From Nitrospira sp. bin75 (GTDB lineage Bacteria; Nitrospirota; Nitrospiria; Nitrospirales; UBA8639): a stretch of 64,000 nucleotides of DNA. Location of the stretch: the NCBI GenBank assembly GCA_002238765.1, contig MPMZ01000001.1, positions 112,721 to 176,720 on the forward strand, in the 5' to 3' direction. Positions 28,844-37,517 of the stretch are shown here, piece by piece. The position numbers were made by a program, and so were the translations under genes. The notes beneath the pieces were generated by a model. The model ran no database searches. It worked only from the letters and a program-made list of their open reading frames with translations, and was not told the origin of the DNA. Within the stretch, counting starts at the first letter, position 1. Every line of letters begins with the position of its first letter.

Positions 28844-29533
28844 ATGACCTCTCTTCATTTGGATCTTCTTTTTCCTGCTCAGCGCCGATTGTGGGATGAA
28901 CTGGGTGACGTCCCTCCACAATTTACGCTGTACGGCGGCACAGCCATCGCCTTGTATCTGGGTCACCGTGAATCGATTGATTTCGATTTCTTTGGCTCCG
29001 AGTCCTTCAACCCTCAACAACTTTATACATCTGTCCCGTTTTTGAAAGGAGCCGAAATCGTTCAACAGGCGCCCGATACCCTTACCTGTCTGGTTGATCG
29101 TGCAGGAAACGTGCGGGTCTCGTTTTTTGGAGTGCCCGGCATGACGGTTCTCCGTGAGCCCTTGCAGTTCCCGGACAACGGGGTCCGAATTGCCTCGCTC
29201 ATCGACTTGGCAGGCATGAAAGCAGCGGTGGTACAACAGCGAGCCGAAGCCAAAGATTACCTGGATCTTCATGCCCTCATCAATCAGGAAGCAATAGACC
29301 TGCCTATGGCATTGGCGGCCGCAAGCCGGATCTACCCGCATTCCTTTCAACCTCAACTGACCTTGAAAGCTCTTACGTATTTCGACGATGGTGATTTACA
29401 CACCCTGCCCGAGTCAGTCAGGTTGGGGTTGGTAGAGGCTGTTCGCGCTGTTGCCCTGGATCGTTTGCCCGATCTTGGGAAATTGTACTTGAAGAAAGAA
29501 GAAGGGATGAAGGATTTGGGGAGTGGCTTGTGA
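28844..29533 (+). CDS. nucleotidyltransferase AbiEii/AbiGii-type protein
   Basis: 229 aa. YGGTAIALYLGHRESIDFDFF (in two parts: GGTAIAL and SIDFDFF) is the nucleotidyltransferase core of the AbiEii/MenT toxin group, with the GG signature and DxD metal site. SLIDLAGMKAAVVQQRAEAKDYLDL matches the conserved helix (KxxAxxxRxxxKDxxDL). In TA or phage-abortive systems such enzymes add nucleotides to tRNA. The next gene starts within its stop (4-nt overlap), consistent with a TA pair. Confidence 0.82.
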   Translation: MTSLHLDLLFPAQRRLWDELGDVPPQFTLYGGTAIALYLGHRESIDFDFFGSESFNPQQLYTSVPFLKGAEIVQQAPDTLTCLVDRAGNVRVSFFGVPGMTVLREPLQFPDNGVRIASLIDLAGMKAAVVQQRAEAKDYLDLHALINQEAIDLPMALAAASRIYPHSFQPQLTLKALTYFDDGDLHTLPESVRLGLVEAVRAVALDRLPDLGKLYLKKEEGMKDLGSGL

Positions 29534-29820
29534 AAAAGTTGACGCTTACTGATGAACTGACAAAAGTGGCTTCCCGTGTCATCTGGTTTGAACCTTCGGA
29601 AAAGGCCCTATCCGATCCGGTTCGGTTTTTGACGTATGCCATGACCTACGGGACCCATGAGGACATGAAAGTAGTTCGGCAGTACGTCTCCGATGAGGAA
29701 TTGCGGGAAGTCCTGGACCATGCGCCACCGGGAATTTTTGATGACCGGTCCTGGGCGTATTGGAACGTCATACTCGGACGGTATCCCACCCCACCGTTGC
29801 CCGAACGACAATTTGATTGA
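29530..29820 (+). CDS. small partner of the AbiEii-like gene, probable antitoxin
   Basis: 96 aa, GTG start overlapping the upstream stop. No DNA-binding motif is evident; mixed helical sequence (SDEELREVLDHAPPGIF, RSWAYWNVILGRYP). The tight coupling and size suggest it is the antitoxin of the nucleotidyltransferase. Small partners of this type, unrelated to AbiEi, are often seen beside AbiEii proteins; family not recognised with confidence. Confidence 0.7.
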   Translation: MKKLTLTDELTKVASRVIWFEPSEKALSDPVRFLTYAMTYGTHEDMKVVRQYVSDEELREVLDHAPPGIFDDRSWAYWNVILGRYPTPPLPERQFD

Positions 29821-29880
29821 ACAGATGGAAAATTGGAAATCGCAAATTGCGACATCCAATTCATCCTTGAAAACAAGTTT

Positions 29881-29912
29881 TGTAGGTCGGATGAGCGAAG
29901 CGTAATCCGACA
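29881..29912. repeat. GTAGGTCGGATgAGCGAAGCGTAATCCGAC-type dispersed repeat
   Basis: GTAGGTCGGATGAG and GCGTAATCCGACA form an imperfect palindrome. This motif is widespread between bacterial genes. It lies just before the RHH antitoxin gene. Confidence 0.6.
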
Positions 29913-29943
29913 TGGTGCTGGACGATCTATCGGAGCATACGCC

Positions 29944-30183
29944 ATGGTTCGTCTGACTATCAGCTTGGCTGACCGCACGCATCGCGCGCTGAAAGAAGCC
30001 TCGGCGCGGCAACATCGCTCAATGGCCTCGATCATCGAGGAAAGCCTGACGTTGCGAGGGATCCAGCCGCTTGACAGCGCACGGGAGATTGTCGCCAAGG
30101 CGCGGGCGCGGTCCCGCCTGGATGCTGATCAGGCAATGGCCTTGGCGGTCAAGGAAACGCGGCGTTCCCGTAAGGGGCGGTAG
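29944..30183 (+). CDS. ribbon-helix-helix (CopG/Arc) antitoxin
   Basis: 79 aa. MVRLTISLADRTHRALKEAS is a ribbon followed by helix 1, RQHRSMASIIEESL completes the RHH fold, then a C-terminal toxin-binding tail (ADQAMALAVKETRRSRK). The frame extends upstream into a repeat, but this ATG begins the fold. It is followed 5 nt later by a PIN-domain gene, a VapBC-like arrangement. Confidence 0.82.
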   Translation: MVRLTISLADRTHRALKEASARQHRSMASIIEESLTLRGIQPLDSAREIVAKARARSRLDADQAMALAVKETRRSRKGR

Positions 30184-30188
30184 CGCCG

Positions 30189-30620
30189 ATGATTCCCGGG
30201 GTTGGCGTCGTTGACACGAACGTCATCGTCTCAGGCCTGATCGGCGCGGACCCGAATAGTCCGCCTGCGCGCATTCTGGACGCTATGCTCGTCGGCGGCT
30301 TCATTTACCTTCTGTCGGACGAACTGCTCAGCGAGTATTCGAACGTGTTGCGTCGGCCCGGTTTGGTCCGGCTGCATGGTCTGACCGACGAGGAACTCGA
30401 CCGGCTGCTTGCGGACCTGGTCGCCAACGCGATGTGGCGGGCACCTGCCGAGGCGGGTGACGCTCCGGACACCGGAGATCAGCACCTGTGGGCATTACTC
30501 GCCAGCCATCCCCAGGGACGCCTCGTTACGGGCGACCGGTTTCTTCTTGAAAACCCGCCTGGCAGAGTTTACGTAATTTCCCCACACTCCTTTGCCGATA
30601 GTTTCCTGTCCACGAAATAG
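30189..30620 (+). CDS. PIN-domain toxin (VapC-like, COG1569-type)
   Basis: 143 aa. The PIN acidic residues are visible in VVDTNVIVSGLI (first Asp), LLSDELLSEYSNVLRRPGL (Glu/Asp), DTGDQHLWALL and GRLVTGDRFLLE (C-terminal Asp). PIN toxins cut tRNA or rRNA. Paired with the RHH gene upstream. Confidence 0.85.
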   Translation: MIPGVGVVDTNVIVSGLIGADPNSPPARILDAMLVGGFIYLLSDELLSEYSNVLRRPGLVRLHGLTDEELDRLLADLVANAMWRAPAEAGDAPDTGDQHLWALLASHPQGRLVTGDRFLLENPPGRVYVISPHSFADSFLSTK

Positions 30621-30881
30621 CGTTTGGACTGACGTCAAATAGAGCGACAGACTCCGGCGCGTGAGCGTTTGACTCGCGGAAACGTCTTGGTCGCCGCATT
30701 CTCTACGAGAGGTTAACGATGTCCTCCTTTGCCAATCGTGTACTCTTCGGTTCGACCAGAAGGGGACATGATAAAATTGCGCCAACAATGGGCTGACCTT
30801 CCCTTGACTAACAGTTGAGGGATAGCTAATTTATAGAGCTTTTGGCCCATGGAAGTGATTCCATTGGTCCTATGGGGAGAT
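30621..30881. other. gene-free stretch before the inverted-repeat element
   Basis: About 260 bp after the PIN gene with no coding frame that looks real and no recognisable hairpin or promoter. Confidence 0.5.
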
Positions 30882-31063
30882 TGTAAATGCTCACTATTTC
30901 GTTGACAGCTTTTTCTGTCATTCCCGCAAGCTTTTAGCGGGAATCCAGTGTCGTTCTCCTCGCGAATGGAAGGAAAAGAAAAGACCCTGGATCCTCGATT
31001 ACAAATGTCGAGGATGACAGAAGGAGACGGCAGAAACTGTCAACGAAATAGTGGGCACCCACA
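30882..31063. mobile_element. MITE-like element, copy 1
   Basis: Terminal inverted repeats: left begins TGTAAATGCTCA and ends TTTCGTTGACA, right begins TGTCAACGAAATAGTG. No coding capacity. The interior contains the TGTCATTCCCGC...GCGGGAATCCAG palindrome (30916-30950) and a second related hairpin. It ends 16 nt before the methyltransferase ATG. Confidence 0.7.
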
Positions 31064-31078
31064 AGGTTGACTAAGCAA

Positions 31079-32260
31079 ATGAAATCCACGGATTCTCCTT
31101 TAGTGCAGCGGATGACGACGCTCATTCGGGAAACGGGTCCGCTGACGTTTGCCCGTTTTATGGAACTGGCTCTGTATGATGACGAGCATGGGTACTATAC
31201 GACCGGCGGCGGACGGTCCGCCTCCGTGACGTCTCCCATCGGTCGGGAGGGGGGCGATTTCTTCACCGCCCCGAGTCTTTCCCCGGTCCTGGCCAAGTGT
31301 CTGGTGCGTCAGCTTGCGGAGATCGATGACCGGCTCGGCCATCCCCCGGTGTTTGATCTCGTTGAAATGGGGCCGGGGGACGGGACGTTGCTGAGGGACA
31401 TGTTGCAGGAATGTCGGGAGCAGCAGCCCTCGCTGCTTTCGCGGTTGGCGTGCATTCTGGTCGAACGCAGCCCGGCCTTTCGCCGGCGACAACAGGAAAC
31501 GCTGGCTGCCTGGAAGGAACAAGGAACGGAGATTCAATGGGTTGACGAACTTCAGGCGATTTCGGAAGCCAGTCTGACCGGCACGTTGCTCTCGAATGAA
31601 TTGGTGGACGCGTTTCCGGTCCACAGGGTTCGCATGGGGCAGGACGGTCTTCAGGAATTGTACGTGACCTCCCGCGACCATGCCTTGCAGGAACAATGGG
31701 GAGAGCCGTCTACGCCTGATTTGTCGTCGTTCTTGTCCGAGCTGGACGTGGAGTTGCCCGCCGGGTTTACCACGGAAATCAGCCTGGAAGCCGTGAAGTG
31801 GATCAAACAGGTCGCCAGGGTGCTTGATCGCGGAGTCGTGATCACGATTGATTACGGCCATACCGCCCGGGATTATGTTGCGCTTGAACGAAAGAACGGG
31901 ACATTGATGGCGTACTACCGGCATACGGTTTCGACGAATCCCTATCAACGGGTCGGAGAGCAGGATTTGACGGCGCACGTGAATTTTTCGAGTCTTGCCC
32001 ATACCGGCGAACAGGTCGGGTTGACCACGACGGGGTTGACGAATCTTCAGCATTTTTTGATGAGTCTCGGGATCGAGGAATTGGTCCGGGGGTGTGACCA
32101 GGAATCGGCAGTGGTTCGGGCGGCAGCCCAATTGTTGCGACCTCACGGCATGGGCACCACGTTTAAAATTCTCATGCAGCACAAGGGGCTGGATATTTCA
32201 ACGCTTCGGGGCTTACGCCATCGTCCGTTTTTTGACTTGGCGTTGGCTGGAACGGGATGA
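31079..32260 (+). CDS. SAM-dependent methyltransferase, MidA/NDUFAF7 family (COG1565)
   Basis: 393 aa from ATG 31079 (a TTG 12 nt upstream is possible). GPLTFARFMELALYDDEHGYY is the family N-terminus (in pieces: GPLTFARFM and LYDDEHGYY). FDLVEMGPGDGTLLRDML is the SAM-binding motif. LSNELVDAFPVHRV and VVITIDYGHTARDY are further hallmarks, as is RVGEQDLTAHVNFSSL. In mitochondria NDUFAF7 dimethylates an arginine of the complex I 49-kDa subunit (NuoD homologue) during assembly. Its place 85 nt upstream of nuoA suggests the same job here. Confidence 0.9.
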   Translation: MKSTDSPLVQRMTTLIRETGPLTFARFMELALYDDEHGYYTTGGGRSASVTSPIGREGGDFFTAPSLSPVLAKCLVRQLAEIDDRLGHPPVFDLVEMGPGDGTLLRDMLQECREQQPSLLSRLACILVERSPAFRRRQQETLAAWKEQGTEIQWVDELQAISEASLTGTLLSNELVDAFPVHRVRMGQDGLQELYVTSRDHALQEQWGEPSTPDLSSFLSELDVELPAGFTTEISLEAVKWIKQVARVLDRGVVITIDYGHTARDYVALERKNGTLMAYYRHTVSTNPYQRVGEQDLTAHVNFSSLAHTGEQVGLTTTGLTNLQHFLMSLGIEELVRGCDQESAVVRAAAQLLRPHGMGTTFKILMQHKGLDISTLRGLRHRPFFDLALAGTG

Positions 32261-32267
32261 GAGATTG

Positions 32268-32333
32268 TGTATTTTTGATTGCGGATTGCGGATTGAGAAA
32301 TCAAAAATCAGAAATCCACAATCCACAATAGTG
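32268..32333. repeat. GATTGCGGATTGCGGATT / AATCCACAATCCACAAT inverted repeat
   Basis: ATTGCGGATTGCGGATTGAG and, inverted, AATCCACAATCCACAAT frame a short hairpin before nuoA. A partial copy occurs near 35205-35235 (ATTGTGGATTGCGGAT). Confidence 0.55.
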
Positions 32334-32345
32334 GGATAGACCAAT

Positions 32346-32717
32346 ATGGGTGGCGAGTCCGTTCCGTTAAATTATATTCCCATCGCCGTCTTTGCCGTGA
32401 TTGCGCTGGGGTTCGGCGTGGTGTCGCTGGTGGCCGGGTGGATCGTGCGGCCCAGCCGGCCGTATCGCGCGAAACTGCTTCCCTATGAGAGCGGGAGCCC
32501 GCTCTTCATGGACGCCCGCGTCCAGTTCCCGATGCGGTATTACATCATCGCGATGTTGTTCGTCGTGTTTGATATTGAAATCGTCTTTATGTTTCCGTGG
32601 GCGGTGGTGTTTCACAAATTGGGACTGTTGGGACTCATTGAAATGGGAGTCTTCATTGCCATCCTGGTTGTCGGGTTCTGGTACGTCTGGAAAAAAGGTG
32701 CGCTGGAATGGGACTGA
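32346..32717 (+). CDS. nuoA: NADH-quinone oxidoreductase subunit A
   Basis: 123 aa membrane subunit with three TM helices: IAVFAVIALGFGVVSLVAG, YYIIAMLFVVFDIEIVFMFP and LIEMGVFIAILVVGFWYVW. The conserved YESG and FxVFDIExVFxxPW motifs are present. First gene of the complex I operon. Confidence 0.96.
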   Translation: MGGESVPLNYIPIAVFAVIALGFGVVSLVAGWIVRPSRPYRAKLLPYESGSPLFMDARVQFPMRYYIIAMLFVVFDIEIVFMFPWAVVFHKLGLLGLIEMGVFIAILVVGFWYVWKKGALEWD

Positions 32718-32825
32718 GTCGTACGGCGTTCAGGAGCGTGTGGAATTCCGCCCCGAGAACGAGTGTCACCGTTCGTTGTCGCCGTGGCGGGGCGGGTAGT
32801 TCGGGCGTCGGTGGTAGTCTTTTTC

Positions 32826-32883
32826 TGTCATTCCCGCGGCACAGGGTGGCAAGTCGGGTGGCTCAGTCAACGCGGGAATCCAT
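32826..32883. repeat. CTGTCATTCCCGC...GCGGGAATCCA repeat
   Basis: CTGTCATTCCCGCGG is followed 27 nt later by ACGCGGGAATCCA, an inverted pair like those at 30916, 40379 and 48461. It occupies the nuoA-nuoB gap. Confidence 0.6.
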
Positions 32884-32921
32884 CCCCCACACTGTGTTTG
32901 CATGACGAAGGATATGAAACC

Positions 32922-33401
32922 ATGAGCATGCTTGAACGCCAGTTTGACTCCAATATCATTACCACCAATCTCGATTACCTGGTGAGCTGGTGCCGGAAGT
33001 CGGCCTTGTGGCCGATGACGTTCGGGCTCGCCTGTTGCGCCATCGAGATGATCGCGTCGGTGTCCTCCCGGTATGATATCGACCGGTTCGGGGCCGGGGT
33101 CTTTCGTGCCTCTCCCAGACAATCCGACGTCATGATCGTGGCCGGGACCGTGTGTCGAAAGATGGCGCCCGTGATTCGCCGGATCTACGATCAAATGGCC
33201 GAACCGCGCTACGTGATCTCCATGGGGTCCTGTGCGACTTCGGGCAATCATTACAACAGTTACAGCGTGGTGCAGGGAGTGGATCAGATCGTGCCGGTGG
33301 ACGTCTACGTGGCGGGCTGTCCCCCGCGTCCGGAAGCGTTGCTGGATGCCTTGATCAAGTTGCAGGAAAAGATTCAGAAGGAAAAAGTGTTTGTGAAATA
33401 G
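32922..33401 (+). CDS. nuoB: NADH-quinone oxidoreductase subunit B (N2 cluster)
   Basis: 159 aa from [11 protein letters not shown]; the open frame upstream is repeat-derived. The [4Fe-4S] N2 cysteines are in [23 protein letters not shown] and GCPPRPE. It passes electrons to quinone at the junction of the peripheral and membrane arms. Confidence 0.97.
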   Translation: MSMLERQFDSNIITTNLDYLVSWCRKSALWPMTFGLACCAIEMIASVSSRYDIDRFGAGVFRASPRQSDVMIVAGTVCRKMAPVIRRIYDQMAEPRYVISMGSCATSGNHYNSYSVVQGVDQIVPVDVYVAGCPPRPEALLDALIKLQEKIQKEKVFVK

Positions 33402-33445
33402 CGTGGAAGACGTCTGCTCCGAGTCGTTCCAGGTAAAGTCCCGTT

Positions 33446-35197
33446 ATGCATCGAGTTCTTGAAACCCTGCACGAGCGTTTTCCCGAGGCCGTGCTGTCCG
33501 TGCGTGAAGATCCGCAGCGGGGAGATCTGTCGGCCCAGGTGCGGGCCCAGGATCTGGTCGAAGTGGCGCGTTTCCTGCACGACGATCCCGGGATGGCTTT
33601 CGATCATCTTACCGACATCTGCTCGGCGGACTATCCCGATGACCTGGAACGGTTTGAAGTCATCTATCACTTTCTCTCCCTTCCGCATAACACCCGGATT
33701 CGACTGAAGACCCGGGTGACGGAAGAGCAGCCCACCCTCGGGACCGTGACGTCCATTTGGAAAGGCGCGAATTTCCTCGAACGGGAAGTCTACGACCTGA
33801 TGGGGATCACGTTCGAGGGGCACCCGGACCTGCGACGCATTCTGTTACCCGAGGATTACGAGGAAGGCCATCCCCTTCGGAAGGATTTCCCCACCGAAGG
33901 CAAGGGGTGGAGAAGCACCTTTGATTTTATTCCCCGTTTGGATGAGCCGGAGAGTGAATGGACCGAACGCGAGATTCCACAGGATCAGCGGCACATGTTT
34001 CTGGCCGGAGATGCTCCGGAATCCGCCAAGCGCACGACCGAACTGTTGCTCAACATGGGCCCGCAGCATCCCAGCACGCACGGCGTCCTGCGGGTGGTGT
34101 TGGAACTGGACGGCGAGCGCGTGGCCAAGGCCGTTCCGGATATGGGATATTTGCATCGCGGTGTGGAAAAGCTCGCGGAAGGGCTCCATTACATGCAGGT
34201 CATTCCGCATACGGATCGCCTGGATTACGTGTGCGCCATGACGAACAACTACGCCTACGTGCGCGCCGTGGAAAAACTGGTCGGCGTGACGATACCGGAG
34301 CGGGCCGAGTACGTCCGGACGATCGTGGCCGAGGTGCAACGCATCGTCGGTCACCTCTTCTGGTTGGGCACGCAGGCCCTGGATATCGGGGCCATGACGG
34401 TGTTCTTCTGGACGTTCCGCGAACGGGAAGTCCTGCTCGATTTTTTTGAACAACTGTGCGGCGCGCGCCTGACGCTGAACTATTATCGTATCGGAGGGGT
34501 GGACGGTGACCTGACCCCGGCACTGATCGAACGCCTGCGCGGATTTTTGAAGACGTTTCCCGAGCACGTGCAGGAATATGACACGTTGCTGCAACGGAAC
34601 CGGATCTGGGTGGCCAGGACCAAAAACGTGGCGGTCATTTCCGCGGAAGACGCGATCAACTTCGGGCTGACCGGGCCGACGCTTCGTGGGTCGGGAGTGG
34701 CCTATGACGTGCGCAAGCTCGAACCGTACGGCGTCTACGACCGGGTGGAGTGGGACGTGCCGGTCGGCAAAGGCGGGGACACCTATGACCGGTATTGGAT
34801 CCGCGTCGAGGAAATGAAGCAAAGCGCGCGCATCATTGAGCAATGCCTGGACCAGTTGCCGGAAGGGCCCATCATGGCGGACATGCCCCAGGTGATTCCT
34901 CCGGCCAAACCCAACGTCATGCGGGACATGGAAAGCCTGATCCATCATTTCATCATCTTTACGCAGGGGTTCAAGCCGCCGAAGGGGGAAACGTATTGCG
35001 GGACGGAGGTGCCCAAGGGTGAACTGGGGTTTTTCCTGATCAGTGACGGGAGCCCGCGGCCCTATCGGATGAAGATCCGCTCGCCGTCGTTTGTTCACAT
35101 GGGCGCGTTCGATTTTATGGCCCGCGGCTATCTGATTTCTGATATTATCACTATCTTCGGCACCTATGACATCGTCATGGGCGAGTGTGACAGGTGA
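33446..35197 (+). CDS. nuoCD: NADH-quinone oxidoreductase fused subunit C/D
   Basis: 583 aa fusion. The NuoC (30-kDa) part covers about 1-170 (FLEREVYDLMGITFEGHPDL, RRILLPEDYEEGHPLRKDFP). A linker leads to the NuoD (49-kDa) part from about 190 (MGPQHPSTHGVLRVVLELDG, HRGVEKLAEGLHYMQ, DRLDYV, RGSGVAYDVRKLEPY) ending in the typical IMGECDR. The quinone site lies between NuoB and NuoD. Fusion of C and D is known in several bacterial groups. Confidence 0.97.
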   Translation: MHRVLETLHERFPEAVLSVREDPQRGDLSAQVRAQDLVEVARFLHDDPGMAFDHLTDICSADYPDDLERFEVIYHFLSLPHNTRIRLKTRVTEEQPTLGTVTSIWKGANFLEREVYDLMGITFEGHPDLRRILLPEDYEEGHPLRKDFPTEGKGWRSTFDFIPRLDEPESEWTEREIPQDQRHMFLAGDAPESAKRTTELLLNMGPQHPSTHGVLRVVLELDGERVAKAVPDMGYLHRGVEKLAEGLHYMQVIPHTDRLDYVCAMTNNYAYVRAVEKLVGVTIPERAEYVRTIVAEVQRIVGHLFWLGTQALDIGAMTVFFWTFREREVLLDFFEQLCGARLTLNYYRIGGVDGDLTPALIERLRGFLKTFPEHVQEYDTLLQRNRIWVARTKNVAVISAEDAINFGLTGPTLRGSGVAYDVRKLEPYGVYDRVEWDVPVGKGGDTYDRYWIRVEEMKQSARIIEQCLDQLPEGPIMADMPQVIPPAKPNVMRDMESLIHHFIIFTQGFKPPKGETYCGTEVPKGELGFFLISDGSPRPYRMKIRSPSFVHMGAFDFMARGYLISDIITIFGTYDIVMGECDR

Positions 35198-35204
35198 AGG
35201 GGAA

Positions 35205-35450
35205 TTGTGGATTTTGGATTGTGGATTGCGGATGCATGAAAAGTTCTTAGCTGGCCGCCTGCACACCAAGGGAGCAAAAGAGGGCAGGTTGTCAGGTTTG
35301 TTTCCTCCCCTTTGTAAGGGGAGGGTAGGTGGGGTAGAGTTGAACGCCCATAGAGCACGGGGGGGTCTATCCTAGCCGTCGGGTCTACCTCCCAACTTTT
35401 CCCTCTTCGGAAAAAGTTCCCGTCCTTACAAAGGAGGGGAACAGGAAAAG
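35205..35450. repeat. repeat-filled gap between nuoCD and nuoE
   Basis: The 292-bp gap contains an ATTGTGGATTGCGGAT unit, then CCTCCCCTTTGTAAGGGGAGG followed by GTAGGTGGGGTAGAG (35307-35340), and a second motif, TCTACCTCCCAACTTTTCC with GTCCTTACAAAGGAGGGG (35380-35445). Same family as 37377-37440, 45040-45170, 50138-50166 and 60840-60960. No gene seen. Confidence 0.65.
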
Positions 35451-35489
35451 CGGCCTGAGTGAAGCAGGTTATTTTGATACGTAGGCAGC

Positions 35490-36026
35490 ATGATATTCGA
35501 TAAACATCAAGAGACCGTTGACGACATCCTGAGCCGGTATCCGGTGAGGCGATCGGCGATGCTGCCGTTATTGAACCTGGCGCAGAGGGAAGAGGGATAC
35601 GTGAGCCAGGCGGCGATCCGGGAGATCGCCGGCATTCTGGACCTCACCCCGCCCCAGGTGTTCGAGACCGCGACCTTCTATACCATGCTCAACCTCAAAC
35701 CCATCGGGAAATTCCATATCCAGGTGTGCCGGTCGTTGATGTGCGCGCTGGTCGGGGCCGATCCCCTTATTGAATGGTTGCGCACGCACTTGGGTATCGG
35801 CGTGGGCCAGACCACCGACGACAAGCTGTTCACCCTGAGTGCGGTGGAATGTTTGGGGTCCTGTGGAACCGGGCCGATGATGCAAATCAATGACGACTAT
35901 TACGAGCGGCTCACCGAAGAAAAAGTCGGACTGATTGTCCGGGACTTGCGGGAAACCGGCGATAGTGCGATGAAAAGCGGGCCGTTTATGGTGCCCGAAC
36001 GGAGTAAGGACGTCGTGTCGTCATGA
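35490..36026 (+). CDS. nuoE: NADH-quinone oxidoreductase subunit E
   Basis: 178 aa. Four cysteines for the [2Fe-2S] N1a cluster in VCRSLMCAL and VECLGSCGTGP. N-terminal helices LLPLLNLAQREEGYVSQAA are typical. The stop overlaps the nuoF ATG (4 nt). Confidence 0.96.
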   Translation: MIFDKHQETVDDILSRYPVRRSAMLPLLNLAQREEGYVSQAAIREIAGILDLTPPQVFETATFYTMLNLKPIGKFHIQVCRSLMCALVGADPLIEWLRTHLGIGVGQTTDDKLFTLSAVECLGSCGTGPMMQINDDYYERLTEEKVGLIVRDLRETGDSAMKSGPFMVPERSKDVVSS

Positions 36027-37363
36027 AGACCTTTGAGAAGATTCTCCTGACCAACATGGAACGACCCGGCTACACCGGGTCGCTGTCCGATTATGAAGGG
36101 ACGGGCGGGTACAAGGCGTTGAAGACCGTCCTGGGGAACGTGCCGCCCAATGACCTTATCGAGATGGTGAAGAAATCCGGCCTGCGGGGCAGGGGCGGGG
36201 CCGGCTTCCCCACCGGCGTGAAATGGGGCTTCATTCCCAAGGATCACCCCGGTCCCAGATACCTGTGTTGCAACGCCGATGAAAGCGAGCCCGGCACGTT
36301 CAAAGACCGTCAATTGATGGAGCGGGATCCCCACCAGATCCTTGAAGGTATTGCCATCTCCTGTTACGCCATCGGCGCGCAAACCGCCTATATCTATATC
36401 AGGGGTGAATTCAGGCTGGCGGCGAAGATCCTGGAGCGGGCGATAACCGAAGCCTACCAGGCCGGGCACCTGGGTTCCGATATTTACGGCAGCGGCATCA
36501 CCGTGCACGTCTACGTGCACGTGGGGGCCGGGGCTTATATCTGTGGAGAGGAAACCGCGCTGCTCGAATCGCTGGAAGGCAAGCGGGGGAAGCCCCGGAC
36601 GAAGCCGCCGTTCCCGGCCACGCACGGCCTCTATCAGAAACCCACGGTCGTCAACAACGTCGAGACGCTGGCCAACGTCCCCCATATCGTGAATCGGGGA
36701 GCCGATTGGTTTGCCTCCATCGGCGCGCCGCCCAAGAGCACCGGCACACGGGTCTTTTGTTTGAGCGGACACGTGAAACGTCCGGGGAACTATGAATTGC
36801 CCGTGAACGCGACGTTCCGGGACCTGATCTATGAGCTTGGGGGCGGCATGCGGTCGGACAAGCCGCTCAAGGCGTTTATTCCGGGCGGGGCCTCGGCGCC
36901 GTTTTTGACCCCGGACCACGTGGACGTGCAATTGGACTTCGAATCGGTGGCCCTGGCGGGGTCGATGTCGGGGTCCGGCGGAATCACCGTGATGGAAGAA
37001 GGCACGAGCATGGTGTGGGCGGCCTTGCGCCTGATGGAATTTTTCTATCATGAATCGTGCGGAAAGTGTACGCCGTGCCGGGAAGGCAGTTCCTGGATCG
37101 TGCAAATCCTCCAACGGATCATGAACAAGCAGGGACGACCGGACGATTTACGGACGCTCACGGAAATTTGCGAGAATATCGGCGGTCGAACGGTGTGTGC
37201 GTTCGGCGACGCGGAAATCGCCCCGGTGCAGAGCACGTTGAAATATTGGCGGAATGAATATGAGGCGTTGATTGAAGAGGCAGAGGCGCTCAAGGGGAGC
37301 CGGAAAGAAATCCCCGTCCTGAGCGTAGCGCAGGCGCGCGAAGTCGAAGGAAGTCTGTCGTAG
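36023..37363 (+). CDS. nuoF: NADH-quinone oxidoreductase subunit F (NADH/FMN site)
   Basis: 446 aa. NADH-binding GLRGRGGAGFPTGVKWGF, FMN-site CNADESEPGTFKDR and GAYICGEETALLESLEG. N3 [4Fe-4S] ligands are in ESCGKCTPCREGS and the later CAFGD cysteine. It receives hydride from NADH. Confidence 0.97.
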   Translation: MKTFEKILLTNMERPGYTGSLSDYEGTGGYKALKTVLGNVPPNDLIEMVKKSGLRGRGGAGFPTGVKWGFIPKDHPGPRYLCCNADESEPGTFKDRQLMERDPHQILEGIAISCYAIGAQTAYIYIRGEFRLAAKILERAITEAYQAGHLGSDIYGSGITVHVYVHVGAGAYICGEETALLESLEGKRGKPRTKPPFPATHGLYQKPTVVNNVETLANVPHIVNRGADWFASIGAPPKSTGTRVFCLSGHVKRPGNYELPVNATFRDLIYELGGGMRSDKPLKAFIPGGASAPFLTPDHVDVQLDFESVALAGSMSGSGGITVMEEGTSMVWAALRLMEFFYHESCGKCTPCREGSSWIVQILQRIMNKQGRPDDLRTLTEICENIGGRTVCAFGDAEIAPVQSTLKYWRNEYEALIEEAEALKGSRKEIPVLSVAQAREVEGSLS

Positions 37364-37376
37364 GTGTAAATGCTCC

Positions 37377-37484
37377 CTCTACCTCCCAACTTTTCCCTCT
37401 TCGGGAAAAGTTCCCGTCCTTACCAAAGGAGGGGAACCAAGAGGCTCCCTCTCCCCTGGAGGGAGAGGGTTGGGGTGAGGGGGA
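37377..37484. repeat. two dispersed repeats between nuoF and nuoG
   Basis: TCTACCTCCCAACTTTTCCC with CGTCCTTACCAAAGGAGGGG (37379-37437), near-identical to 35380-35445, is followed by CTCCCTCTCCCCTGGAGGGA and GAGGGTTGGGGTGAGG (37445-37484). Confidence 0.7.
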
Positions 37485-37517
37485 ATTGTCAACGATGACT
37501 GAACGCAAGAATTAACC

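Noticed and set aside
33845..35269. Long minus-strand frame opposite nuoCD (474 codons)
   Set aside because: His/Arg/Pro-rich antisense shadow of a conserved gene.
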